A DNA stretch of 64,000 bases, taken from Zygaena filipendulae (Eukaryota; Arthropoda; Insecta; Lepidoptera; Zygaenidae). Under the pieces are notes generated by a model. That model saw only the letters and a program-made list of their open reading frames with translations, did not search any database and was not told the DNA's origin. The stretch lies in assembly GCA_907165275.2 (NCBI GenBank), contig OU015654.1, positions 823,501 to 887,500 of the forward strand, in the 5' to 3' direction. The translations under genes and the position numbers were made by a program. Shown here piece by piece: positions 11,302 to 21,097 of the stretch (the first letter of the stretch is position 1; each line of letters begins with the position of its first letter).

Positions 11302-12325
11302 TTAGTTAGGGGTTGTTGACTGCGTGAAATCCATCATCTCATTGAGCTGCGCGTCCAGTTTCTCCGCTGTGAATTGAGGCCGTTTGCTGCGGCGGCGGTC
11401 ACTATTGGAAGTGGAATGTCCAGTATTATTTTTATGCCACCTTGCCCCAGAACCTAATATATATAAATAATAACTAATTAATGCGGTTCGAAATCGTTCG
11501 TACAATGTACACTAAGAATGTTCAGAGCTATAAGGATGACCTGTATTTTAGAAACACAAAATAACTACCTGTGATGTGCCTATTGAAAGAATGTGTAGGT
11601 ATCTTTTTGGTACCTGCGTCTTGCATATCAAAAGAAAACAATAATCTTACCTTTGCGTTTTCTTTCTGTGACTTTATCAGCTGCACTGGATTGTTTCTTC
11701 GGACCAGTTTTGAAAGGTTTAAACTGTGAAATAGTCAATTGTAATTTCATGGCCCTTCCATCCAACAGCACGCCATCATAACACCTCATAGCATGTAAAG
11801 CGTCAGCTTTCCGTTTAAAAGACACATTTGCTGTTCCTATAAAAAGAAAATAGGTTAAAAAATTATAAAACAACACTGATATATTAAAGTAATAAGAATA
11901 AAAACAACAAATAATAAAACTTTTAAACATATTCAAAAGGTCTTACCCAAAGATCTTCCAGATCTGTCATAGTTAACATTTGCGCTCTTTAATATTCCTA
12001 ATGGGGAGAATAACTCGTGCATATCGGAACTGGAAACACCGTAGTCTAAGTTGGAAACAACTAACACTCTGGACATTATCCACTTATTTTTCTTCTTGTT
12101 GCATCCACCAAAGACTTTTTTCTTAGGCTTGGACACGCCGCCAGCATCAACTCCAACTTTCTTCTTCCGAGATGCATTTTTATCGTTCTCTTTTCTAAAT
12201 TGTGATCTTATTTCCGAGCTTTTTCCAGGTTTCGCAGGTTTCACTTGCTTCAGTTTGCCTTTGTTGGTAGCCTTGATGATTTCGTCCAAAGATACTTCCG
12301 TTGGATCCATCATAATTGCAACCAT
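11302..12325 (-). CDS. ALYREF-like mRNA export adaptor, copy 2
   Basis: Exons on the minus strand are 12325-11947, 11836-11651 and 11453-11302, giving 238 residues with the family's phase-1 introns. The second exon is exactly 186 nt, as in copies 1, 3 and 4. The N-terminus ([15 protein letters not shown], residues 6-20) is the UAP56-binding-like motif. A long Lys-rich stretch covers residues 22-82. RNP2 is VLVVSNL at 87-93, and RNP1 in exon 2 reads GTANVSFK. The linker has basic [10 protein letters not shown] instead of RGG, and the C-terminal motif is [18 protein letters not shown] is kept, but VLLDGR replaces VPLDGR. The start is the first of three nearby Met codons; copy 4 has lost this ATG. 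The poly(A) signal is about 110 bp past the stop. Confidence 0.87.
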
Positions 12326-12429
12326 TTTTACAATTTTTATTACTTACTTTAAAGAAACAAATAGTTTTAAATACGTCCTCTCTCTTGACCGCTCGAGTTA
12401 AGTTTGATTTCGTTTCGAACTGCTCGCTT

Positions 12430-12437
12430 TATTAATA
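12430..12437 (-). promoter_or_regulatory. TATA-like box of copy 2
   Basis: TATTAATA lies about 105 bp upstream of the start codon. Between the two is the leader motif CTCGAGCGGTCAAGAG followed by AGGACGT, shared with copies 1, 3 and 4. Confidence 0.5.
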
Positions 12438-12622
12438 CCAAATTTTTTGTGAAAAGCTTGCCAGGTGCCAGCTCTTGCCAGATGAAAAAAAATATATAAT
12501 TTGGAAAAATTTGCTCAGCTAAATGACAATATGTCTTACTAGTCCTTAATGTATCTTAATGATACTTGATAATTTTTTAAATAATATAAGATAAGATAAA
12601 CTTTATTTAGCAATATAAAAGA

Positions 12623-13173
12623 CCACAACCACTCAAAAACACTTTACAATTGAAAAATATGTAATCTAATGTATAAGTAAAATGCACGGAGAAAAATTTC
12701 CCAATTATGGCAACAAACTGTTTATTTATCTGCAATGTATAATCATTCCAGAAAGACGCAGGTACTGAGTTCTAGTGTCAGAAAAGGAAGAATGTGTTTT
12801 TTACCGTATATGGACGGCATTGCCCAACCCTTACCTTTTTACATTTCAGGCATGATTGTTATAAAACGACGCAGGTAGAAGACGGGCGGAGTCCACAGTG
12901 ACAATTATGTTTTTAACCTATAACTATAATATTTTTAGCACTGTTAGCTGTTCTTTGCGGTTTCACCAGCGATACTTTCAGATTTTCTGCGGGAATTTCA
13001 GGATTAAGGGTTACTCTATGTCCTTCTTTGTACACCTCACAACGTGTAGGTGCATGGTGATCGGTTAAGCCGCTAAGATGTAAAAACGTAAAAAACAAAA
13101 TAACTCACTTTGCATTTACAATAGTAAATCCTTACTATACATATAATCATCACTCTGAGCTCGCCTGATGTAC
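12623..13173. other. Junction between duplicated segments; Helitron-like remnant
   Basis: No gene is seen. From about 12948 to 13130 there is a degenerate minus-strand Helitron-like sequence (TTGCGGTTTCACC ... CTCACTTTGCATTTACAATAG). The 61-codon open frame in it is repeat-derived. Confidence 0.45.
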
Positions 13174-13614
13174 TGTACCTGCATCTTTCTAGAACGATCT
13201 TACCTGATCTGAAGAAAGTTAGATACTGTAAAGTCCTTTTTTAAAGCACATAACAGTCGGTCAATAACGGCAGGCCGCAATCTTTTAATGCAACACAAGA
13301 GTTACGAATCTTTATAAGGAATATTGAAGCTTCATGATAAAATTCTAATTTTATTGTCTTCCACGACAAATCCTGCCCAAAAATTCAAAATAAAAATTTA
13401 GTTTTTTCCGTTTATAAACTCATCCTTTAACGAATATTTTTACTTTCCAGTAGGTAGGTAGGTACGTTACTTAAATAATAATAATAAAAAATTATTATTA
13501 TTTACATCACAACACACAGATCCACTTAATCCTACATTAAGCTATAATTTTGTGACGTGGGAACCAAGCAAACGACCTACATATTATTACATGTATTAAC
13601 TAAATTATTATTAT

Positions 13615-13777
13615 TATTTATAATATATTATACTTTAGATATATATATATACACGCACAAACTGGAAAGTGGAACTCCGTGCAGTTCATCACAAAAAGCC
13701 CACCCTCACCGGGAACCGAACCCGGAACCTCTTGATTAGTGGGTAGAAACGGTGACCTACTGCGCCAATCAGGCCGT
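13615..13777 (-). mobile_element. tRNA-derived SINE (partner of 7020-7166)
   Basis: On the minus strand the A box TGGCGCAGTAGG (within 13753-13767) and B box GGTTCGGTTCC (13712-13722) are closer to consensus than in the partner copy. The 60-codon plus-strand open frame over it is a shadow. Confidence 0.75.
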
Positions 13778-13913
13778 CATAAATAACATTAAGAAGCATA
13801 TTTCAAAATTACAATGATTAGTTATTAATTAGTGTCATTAAGATATCAAGAATCATTAAGACTCATTAAGTAATACAATTATAGTAATTTTCAATCTGAG
13901 ATACAAAGTTGGG

Positions 13914-13921
13914 TATAAATA
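13914..13921 (+). promoter_or_regulatory. TATA box of copy 3, cut off from its gene
   Basis: TATAAATA is identical to the copy 1 box. The jockey insertion begins 34 bp from its first base, so the box is now about 2.47 kb from the copy 3 start codon and faces into retrotransposon sequence. Confidence 0.6.
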
Positions 13922-13936
13922 GGACAAGCAGTTTGA

Positions 13937-13947
13937 GCTAAAAGCAA
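13937..13947 (+). repeat. Target site duplication, left
   Basis: GCTAAAAGCAA here is repeated exactly at 16297-16307 across the retrotransposon. Copy 1 has one related site (CTTAAAGCAA), as expected of an unoccupied target. Confidence 0.85.
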
Positions 13948-13948
13948 G

Positions 13949-16096
13949 CGGACGTCGTTCCAACCCGACGTCATCGACCTAATAGCCCACCGTGGGCTCC
14001 TCTGCCGGCCCTCTATAGAGGCCCTGCCCGAGGACATGGGCTCCGACCATGTCCCGGTCCTGGTCGTCCTGGCGAACATGCCACAGAGAGTCTCGCCACC
14101 AGCGCCGCGTCGATCGACCAACTGGAGACGGTTCTCCAGCTCGATGGCGACGAGCACCCCCTCGAGGCCCCTTGTCTCTCCGGGGGACGTTGAGCTTCTA
14201 GCTTCGGACATCACCGCCTGCATTCAAGGCGCCCTTGACACCTCCTCGCGCACCATGCCGACGGGGGGCAGGTTACCCCCGCTCCCCGCCGACATCAGGA
14301 ACTTAATAGGCGAGAAGAGGCGCCTGCGCAGGCGGTGGCAGCAATGTCGCTGCCCACGGATGAAGACGGAGCTCAACGCCCTCACGGACAAGATAAAGGA
14401 TGCCCTGAGGGAGCATGAAGCCGACGCATGGGAGAGGCGCATAGAGGCGGCAAGCGAGGACTGGACCAGTGTCCATCGCCTCTGCCGCCAACTCTCTGGC
14501 GCCCGCCCCCCGATCAGACCGCTTCAAGCGGACGACGGTACGCTGAGGTACCGCGCGGAAGACCGCGCGAGGATCCTCGCCGACCATCTCGAGCGCCAGT
14601 TCCGCCCAAATCCCACCGACGACGTGGAGCACGTCGCAGCAGTGGAAGCCCAGCTTCGGGAGTATTTCGCGGCGCCGATGGCGCCGGAGGAGGACCCTGT
14701 CGTGTTCTCCCCAGGCGAGGTGCAGCGGATGACCCGAAAGCTGAAGCCGGGTAAGGCCCCGGGCGCAGACGGTATCACCAATGCAGCGCTGCGTCACCTG
14801 CCATTTCGCTCTATAGCGGCGGTGACGCGCCTGTATAACGGTATCCTGCGCACGGGGCACTATCCCACTCTGTGGAAATCCGGCAGGGTCATCATGCTGC
14901 CCAAACCGGGGAAGAATGTTGCCCTCCCCGGCAGCTATCGCCCCATCACGCTGCTGCCCACGCTCTCGAAGCTGTTCGAGCGGCTACTGCTGCGACGTAT
15001 GTCACCACACATTGCTCCCAGGAGGGAGCAATTTGGGTTCCGGGCGGAACACTCCACCACCCTCCAACTGTCAAGGGTGGTTCAGCATATGACGGTGGCC
15101 CTCAACGAGAGGGCAACCACCGTCGCTGTCCTCCTTGACATGGAGAAGGCGTTCGATAGGGTCTGGCATGAGGGTCTTCTGCTGAAGCTATCGTCGTCCG
15201 CGCTTCCCCGGCGTATAGTCCGGGTGGTGGCGTCCTTCTTATCCGACCGCCGCTTCTGTGTGGCGGTCGAGGACGTCACCTCGACTGAGCGTCTGATCGG
15301 GGCTGGCGTGCCACAGGGCAGCTGCCTCTCCCCGGCCTGTTACTCCCGATACACCGACGACATCCCAGTGGGGGATGGGGTCGAGTTGGCTCTGTACGCC
15401 GATGACGCGGCGTACTACACCTCCAACAAAAACTCGAAGTACGCCGCGCTCCGGCTGCAGCGTACGCTCGACCTCCTCCTGGACTGGCTCTCCAAGTGGA
15501 GATTGTCGGTCAATGTCGGGAAGACACAGGCCATATGCGTCGGCAACCTGAAACGCCCGCCGAATCCTCTCCGCCTCTACGGACAGGACATAGCGTGGTC
15601 CTCCCAGGTGAAATATCTGGGGGTCACGCTGGATCGTCGGCTCACGATGCAAACGCACGTGAGAAACGTCATCGCGAGCGCTCGCGTCGCGCGGTATCAG
15701 CTGCGCAGCGTGCTCGGCTCCCGGCTCCCTCTGAGGGTTAAGGTCGGGGTCTACAAGACCTACATTAGGCCCCGACTCACCTACGCCGCTCCGGCATGGT
15801 ACGCACTGCCATGTGCGTCCCTGCGCGCGAGCCTGCAATCGCAGCAAGCCATGGCACTGCGTGCCGCTGCCGGAGCTCCGCGCTACGTGCGGAACTCCGT
15901 GATCCAGAGGGACCTGAAAGTCGAGCCGCTGGACGAGTTCGTCCAACGGCTCACCTCTCGGATGTTCGAGCGGGCGGATGCGTCGGACCACGAGCACATC
16001 CGTGGTCTGGCCCCCCTCCACGCCCGCCCACCCGAGGGGAGGCGATATCCGCGCGAGCTTATCGCTCGCGATGACGAGCCAACGCTGCCCACCTAG
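13949..16096 (+). CDS. Endonuclease (C-terminal end) and reverse transcriptase of jockey-type element, partial
   Basis: The frame is open from the first bases of the insertion, giving 715 residues with no true start; the ATG at 14036 is internal. The start of the fragment has the last endonuclease motifs (QPDVIDLI, then GSDHVPVLV). The reverse transcriptase follows, with KAPGADGI, GSYRPITLLPTLSKLFERLL, EQFGFRAEHST, DMEKAFDRVWHEGLL, GVPQGSCLSP and the catalytic ALYADDAAYYT (YADD codons at 15395-15406), then WLSKWRLSVNVGKTQ and VKYLGVTLD. The protein would copy element RNA at a nicked target. The missing 5' part makes this copy non-autonomous. The several overlapping open frames in this GC-rich block are shadows. 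Confidence 0.88.
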   Translation, partial: RTSFQPDVIDLIAHRGLLCRPSIEALPEDMGSDHVPVLVVLANMPQRVSPPAPRRSTNWRRFSSSMATSTPSRPLVSPGDVELLASDITACIQGALDTSSRTMPTGGRLPPLPADIRNLIGEKRRLRRRWQQCRCPRMKTELNALTDKIKDALREHEADAWERRIEAASEDWTSVHRLCRQLSGARPPIRPLQADDGTLRYRAEDRARILADHLERQFRPNPTDDVEHVAAVEAQLREYFAAPMAPEEDPVVFSPGEVQRMTRKLKPGKAPGADGITNAALRHLPFRSIAAVTRLYNGILRTGHYPTLWKSGRVIMLPKPGKNVALPGSYRPITLLPTLSKLFERLLLRRMSPHIAPRREQFGFRAEHSTTLQLSRVVQHMTVALNERATTVAVLLDMEKAFDRVWHEGLLLKLSSSALPRRIVRVVASFLSDRRFCVAVEDVTSTERLIGAGVPQGSCLSPACYSRYTDDIPVGDGVELALYADDAAYYTSNKNSKYAALRLQRTLDLLLDWLSKWRLSVNVGKTQAICVGNLKRPPNPLRLYGQDIAWSSQVKYLGVTLDRRLTMQTHVRNVIASARVARYQLRSVLGSRLPLRVKVGVYKTYIRPRLTYAAPAWYALPCASLRASLQSQQAMALRAAAGAPRYVRNSVIQRDLKVEPLDEFVQRLTSRMFERADASDHEHIRGLAPLHARPPEGRRYPRELIARDDEPTLPT

Positions 16097-16114
16097 CTTG
16101 GCTGACGGGGCCTG

Positions 16115-16279
16115 GACGCCGCCCTGACGGGCGGCGTCGGCCCCGCCCCGACGATCCACGCGGTCCTTAGACCGCCCCCCAGTTCCTGTCCGTAGTGGCG
16201 GACAGCGCAGGATTACCCACTGCAGGGGGCTCTGCCCCGACGCAGTTACCTCTGCTGCCTCCCCTTCGGGGAGGCAGCA
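16115..16279 (+). other. Three stem-loops in the retrotransposon 3' UTR
   Basis: There is a perfect 10 bp stem at 16115-16124/16129-16138 (GACGCCGCCC, loop TGAC). A 5 bp GGGGC/GCCCC stem lies at 16226-16230/16234-16238. A perfect 12 bp stem lies at 16253-16264/16268-16279 (TGCTGCCTCCCC, loop TTC). The last ends 17 bp from the insertion boundary. In elements without a poly(A) tail such structures may be the 3' recognition signal for reverse transcriptase; that role is inferred. Confidence 0.6.
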
Positions 16280-16296
16280 AGAGAAGGCCCACGCGC

Positions 16297-16307
16297 GCTA
16301 AAAGCAA
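16297..16307 (+). repeat. Target site duplication, right
   Basis: Second copy of GCTAAAAGCAA; the copy 3 leader (AGTTAACTCGAGCGG) resumes directly after it. Confidence 0.85.
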
Positions 16308-16380
16308 AGTTAACTCGAGCGGTTACGAGAGAGGACGTGTAGTGTTATTGTTCAACTTTATCTGACTATTCAGTGTGAAA

Positions 16381-17830
16381 ATGGTTTCAAACATGATTGA
16401 TCCCACGGAAGTTTCGTTAGAAGAAATTATCAAAGCAAGCAAGAAAGGTGTAAACAAAAGAAAATTGCCGATGAAGCCTGGAAAGTCTGGCAAAACGTCG
16501 CGAAGAGAAACACGATTCCGAAAAAATAACGCACATGATGCATCTTCTAAAAAGAAATTTGCTGGAGTTGGTGGCGTGTTGAAGCCCAAAAACAAACAGA
16601 TAATTTCCACAGAGGGAGCTACTAAGTTAGTAGTGTCGGTGTCTAAGACTACGGTGTTTCTGATACTGACATGCAAGAACTATTCTCCGAATTTGGAATG
16701 TTGAAAAGCGCAAATATTAATTACGACAGATCTGGAAGATCTTTGGGTAAGACTTATTTTTTAACTAAATACTTTACTAATAATATTGGTCAATAATCTT
16801 TTTGTACCTTTCATAAAAATTTGCAAACTATGTATGCACAACCACTTCCTTGGAATCTGATTAAGATGAAATTTGGCAGACCTATACTAAATGTACCTAA
16901 TATTACATATATACAATCCAATATTTTATGTTAAATGGTAGGACAGTCGATAGTTCACTATAGTTTTCTTATTGCCATAAGAATTTTTATTATACATATA
17001 TCATGACATAGGTCTGAAGATAGAGTTTTGTCCTTATAACGAGCTAGAACTCCCTAATAAAAACAGCAAAGACAGTCGGGTCTAGGCTCGTTTATTTTTT
17101 CTCCTTTGTGTGCAATAAATATACCTAAATAAATAAATTCGTTTTTAATTCATTCCATTATTACACTTTCAGGAACAGCACACGTGTTCTTTGAGAGGAA
17201 AGCTAACGCCATACGTGCTATGAGGCAGTACGACGGCGTGCCATTGGATGGTAGAGTCATGAAAATAGAACTGTCTACTTCACAAGTAAAATCTTTCGCA
17301 CTCGGAGAGAAAGAACACTATAAAGTGACTGATAAAGTTGCAAGCAGGAAATTCAGAGGTACGACGACTCATTGAGTGTTTTTTGTTGTCCAAGATGCCT
17401 GCAGGATAAAAATTTTACCTGCTAATTGTTCAATAGTTCACAGGCATAAGAATACAAAAGAACACAAGTTCCCGTCCCATCCCATATCACAGGTCATCCT
17501 AGATAACAGTGCAGAACCAGGAATGAAAAATTTAAACCCATAAATTCAGAAAGTTAAAGCTTAGAAAATATTAAAATTAAAATCGTGGATAGGTACGTGT
17601 TGATTTCTTTCCATTTAGTATGCATAAATTAATAATTATTTTCTTCATTATGTGTAGCGGCAAGGAGACATGAGAATAGCAAAGCCACCATTTCCAGTGG
17701 TGGCCGCCGCCGCGGCGGCAAGCGCCCTCGCCTGACAGCGGAGCAACTGGACGCGGAGCTGGAAGAAATGATAAATTCAATGAAATCAGATCAAGCGAAG
17801 TCAAGCGCTAAAGGATTTTTTACCAATTAG
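16381..17830 (+). pseudogene. ALYREF-like copy 3, disrupted
   Basis: Ancestral exons map to 16381-16746, 17173-17358 and about 17658-17830. Compared with copy 1, exon 1 carries a change at 16639-16646 (eight bases where copy 1 has six) right after the codons for VVS in RNP2. This shifts the frame and ends it at 16704, before the rest of the RRM. Exon 2 is open and intact. The exon 3 acceptor AG is mutated to AT, but an AG six bases further in (17656-17657) would restore splicing in frame, losing only Gly-Phe. The copy 1 stop TAA is replaced by CAA, so the frame runs twelve more codons to TAG at 17828. A retrotransposon separates the leader from the TATA box. A truncated peptide with the UAP56-binding-like N-terminus could still be made if transcribed. 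Confidence 0.85.
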
Positions 17831-19879
17831 TTTTCAATTACTTTCATCTCCTATAAGTGAAATATTGTAATTAAATCTTCTCTAAATTTTAAGTGAAATG
17901 TTATGTTTACAAATCTTTATAAGTTAAATTATTCAAATACAATTTACTAAATACTACTAAATAAATTGAATGTTTTTTTAATTTTATCATTCCTTAATAT
18001 CTTTTCCAAAATATCGTAGTTTAAGTTGACCCAAAAATTAGCTATTCCAAATATAGGTATTATGATTAATAGATTAACGGATAGTGATCTATCGGATAAA
18101 CCTATAACACATTCGAAATATTTTAAGTGAAATATTTTAAATGATAAGCAATAAATCACCGACTAAATTTATGATCAAATTAAAGCTTTCTAAAACCTAG
18201 TCGGCGAGAAGTGTTTTCGTTTATTACTATTCCCTACGGTTTCGAAATTTCCACGCAAATTAGTATAGTCCCAAACAGTAGGTACTCGACATCCTTTTAC
18301 ATACCTCTGACAACGTCTATGCAAAATTTCATGGTGATCGATATAAGAGTTAAAAATATTTTATAACTAGCTATTCCCCGCAGTTTCACCCGCGGTAATT
18401 TCAGAATTCCCCCGGGAATTCCGGGACAGAAAGTACCCTATGTTCTTCTCTGTACCCCTACAGTGTGTATAGAAAATTTCGTGATGATCAGTTGAGCCGT
18501 TAAGGCGTGAAAGCGTAATAAACAAACAAACAAACTCACTTTTGCATTTATTTTATTAGTAGGTAAGGATTAATAAGGATATAACCTACAAATTCTGGAA
18601 GAAACTTTGACAATTTCTGAGGGAACGTTGAGATTAACGCGGGTGAATTGGCGGTTGGCGGTAGGTATAAGTAGTTTTGCATTTAACTTGATTAAATTTT
18701 TAAAAAACCAGATCATTCTAGAATCTAGAGGTCTCTAGAAAATTCTGTGTCTTTTCTTCGTTCACTAATGCTTATGTGAATATTTTAGATATCAATAGAT
18801 ATTTAAAAACTAAAAATACATCAAGACGTCATCATTCAGATACATATTTCAAACTTCAAGTGGTACAATGAAATCCATTAGATGTCATTAATGATAAGAT
18901 ATCAATTATCATTAAGCTCAACTAAGTAGGTATCATTAGCAAACCGAGCCTGAACTATTTACTTACCTACAACAAAACATCGCCCAACCCAGTAATAAAC
19001 TAACTAAACTAACCATATAATTAAAACAGTAGGTATATAATAACAGTAACAACATCCGATCTAAATAAAATTGACCACGAAATAAAAACTAGAGATTCTC
19101 TGACCACAAATATTTTGAGCCCAAATTTCAAAATAAGAACGGAAGTAGAACCGCCAAATGAACCGCCAATTTATTTGTTATCTAATATGTACCTAAATTA
19201 AGTTAGATTCACCGACCGATTTTCTCTTTTTATTTGGATTTTTTTTTATAATACTGTAAAAAATATTAACACAAAAATTAACTGGTGAGCAATTATTTAC
19301 ACCTGTATTGCACTGCTAATGAGTAATGAGTACGATGTGAGGGTCGAAGCTGCGTGATTTGTAAGTACTTAGGTACAATTGTGTCATACCTAATATTTGC
19401 CCCATTCGAGCCAATAAGAACACTTCTTGCTTCTACGCGCATTATTGCGCGGTGCTCGTGCAACTTATATAGTAGTAAGTTAATATAATTATTATGTATT
19501 TATAATATCAATTAGTTTGAGTAATAAAAATTGAGTTTCATTTATACAATTAAGGGTCCTAGTTAATCTGAGGGGTTTTAATAAATAAACCAAATTTCAT
19601 GTATTTATGTCAAATAGATTTCATTACTCAAAACTACCTAGATTCAAATCTATCTAAATAATATTAGTAATTTAAGGGTTCATGCAATCGTGTTTATGAT
19701 GCAGTATACCTACTACATGAGTTAATTTGACTGATATTTAGAACAATGATACAATTATTAAAGATATGCAATAATTTATTAAATTTTAATAATACAAAGA
19801 CTCAATAACATATTATAATATTATATAGACAGGTAAAAGAATAAAAAGAAAACTATTTTAATTTTCAATAACATTCTTC
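17831..19879. other. Spacer between convergent copies 3 and 4
   Basis: No gene is seen. It contains AATAAA at 17960-17965, a stretch (17982-18221) almost identical to 9117-9353, the Helitron-like element at 18367-18569, spacer sequence shared with 9450-10380 and 11080-11290, and the copy 4 poly(A) signal (minus strand, 19775-19780). Confidence 0.55.
18367..18569 (-). mobile_element. Helitron-like element, complete ends
   Basis: On the minus strand it starts TCCTTACCTACTAATAAAAT and ends in CTAG (18367-18370), with host A and T at the two flanks. It is not found at the matching place in copy A of the duplication (near 9360-9420), so it probably inserted afterwards. Confidence 0.65.
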
Positions 19880-20968
19880 TTAACCCACTGAAGGGGTTGC
19901 TGACTGCGTGAAATTCATCATCTCATTGAGCTGCGAGTCCAGTTGCTCCGCTGTGAATTGAGGCCGTTTGCTGCGGCGGCGGTCACCATTGAAAGTGGAA
20001 TGCCCAGTATAATTGTTATACCATCTTGCCCCTGAACCTAATAAAGAAATAAATAATAATTAATGCGGTTTGAAATCGTTTGTACAAATACGCAGAAAAA
20101 CCTAACACTTGTAAAAATAAGTTTTCCAACTAAAAATGTTCAGAACTTTAGGGATGACCTGTGTTTTAGAAACACAAAATAACTACCTGTGACGCACCTA
20201 TTGAAAGAATGTGTAGGTATCTTTTTTTGTTACCTGCGTCTTGCATATCAAAAGAAAACAATAAACTTACCTTTGCGTTTTCTTTTTGTGACTATATCAG
20301 CCGCACTGGAGTGTTTCTTCGGACCAGTTTTGAAAGATTTAAACTGCGATATAGCCAATTGTATTTTCATGGCCCTTCCATCCAACGGCACGCCATCATA
20401 TTGCCTCATAGCACGTATAGCATCAACTTTCCTCTTAAAAGACACGTTTGCTGTTCCTATAAAGAAAAAATATAGGTTACAAAATTAGAAATTACAACAG
20501 TAATATATAAAAGTATTAAGAATACAAACAACTAAGAACTGGATAAAAGTATTTTTTGACAAGAGTGTTAAAAGATATTCAAAAGGTCTTACCCAAAGAT
20601 CTTCCAGATCTGTCGTAATTAACATTTGCACTCTTTAATATTCCCAATGGGGAGAATAACTCCTGCATATCGGAACTGGAAACACCGTAGTCCAAGTTGG
20701 AAACAACTAGCACTTTGGACATGATCCACTTATTGGTCTTCTTGTTGAATCCACCAAAGACTTTGTTTTTAGGCTTGGACACGCCGCTAGCACCAACACC
20801 AACTTTCTTCTTCCGAAATGCATCTTTTTCGTTCCCTTTTCTAAATTGTGCTCTTCTTTCAGAGCTTTTTCCAGGTTTCGCAGGCTTCACTTGCAGTTTG
20901 CCTTTGTTTCTACCTTTCTTGGTAGCCTTTATGATTTCGTCCAGAGACACTTCCGTTGGATCAATCAT
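19880..20968 (-). CDS. ALYREF-like mRNA export adaptor, copy 4
   Basis: Minus-strand exons 20968-20593, 20456-20271 and 20037-19880 encode 239 residues. The ATG used by copy 2 is ATC here, so translation would start at the next in-frame Met ([16 protein letters not shown]), five residues further in but still before the UAP56-binding-like motif. A Lys/Arg-rich stretch follows. RNP2 is VLVVSNL, then [15 protein letters not shown] and YDRSGRSLG. Exon 2 supplies [10 protein letters not shown] and GVPLDGR. The C-terminal motif is [16 protein letters not shown], and the tail extends to TPSVG. It is the partner of copy 2 and convergent with pseudogene copy 3. All splice sites are canonical and no disabling change was seen. 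Confidence 0.87.
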
Positions 20969-21089
20969 AATTGAAACGATTTTTACAATTTTTACAAATG
21001 TAAAGGAACAAATATTTAAACGATAATACGATACGTCCTCTCTCTTGGCCGCTCGAGCTAAGTTTGATTTCGGTTCGAACGGCTCTCTT

Positions 21090-21097
21090 TATTTATA
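21090..21097 (-). promoter_or_regulatory. TATA box of copy 4
   Basis: TATAAATA on the minus strand, about 130 bp before the start codon used here. The leader between them carries CTCGAGCGGCCAAGAG and AGGACGTA. Confidence 0.55.

Larger units (their letters stand above)
6619..12622. repeat. Segmental duplication, copy A (ALYREF-like pair 1 and 2)
   Basis: From TGTACCTGCATCTTTCTAG to the AGATAAGATAAACTTTATTT region this segment matches 13174-21315 in the same order: SINE, TATA, forward gene, spacer, reverse gene, TATA. It differs in having the MITE at 10580-10880 and about 700 bp around it, and in lacking the jockey insertion of the other copy. Coding exons are the best conserved part, apart from a near-identical spacer patch at about 9117-9353. 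Confidence 0.8.
13948..16296 (+). mobile_element. Jockey-clade non-LTR retrotransposon, 5' truncated
   Basis: This 2349 bp GC-rich block sits in AT-rich DNA and is flanked by a perfect 11 bp target duplication. It lacks ORF1 and most of the endonuclease, which fits 5' truncation during target-primed reverse transcription. The 3' end has no poly(A) tail but a series of strong stem-loops. The intact reading frame and identical flanks point to a recent insertion. Confidence 0.85.

Noticed and set aside
15239..16159. 306-codon minus-strand frame in the retrotransposon
   Set aside because: GC-rich sequence has few stop codons; the plus-strand reverse transcriptase with its YADD motif explains the region.
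13948..16296. Bacterial contamination suggested by the GC-rich block
   Set aside because: It is flanked by an exact target duplication and encodes a jockey-type reverse transcriptase, so it is a resident retrotransposon.
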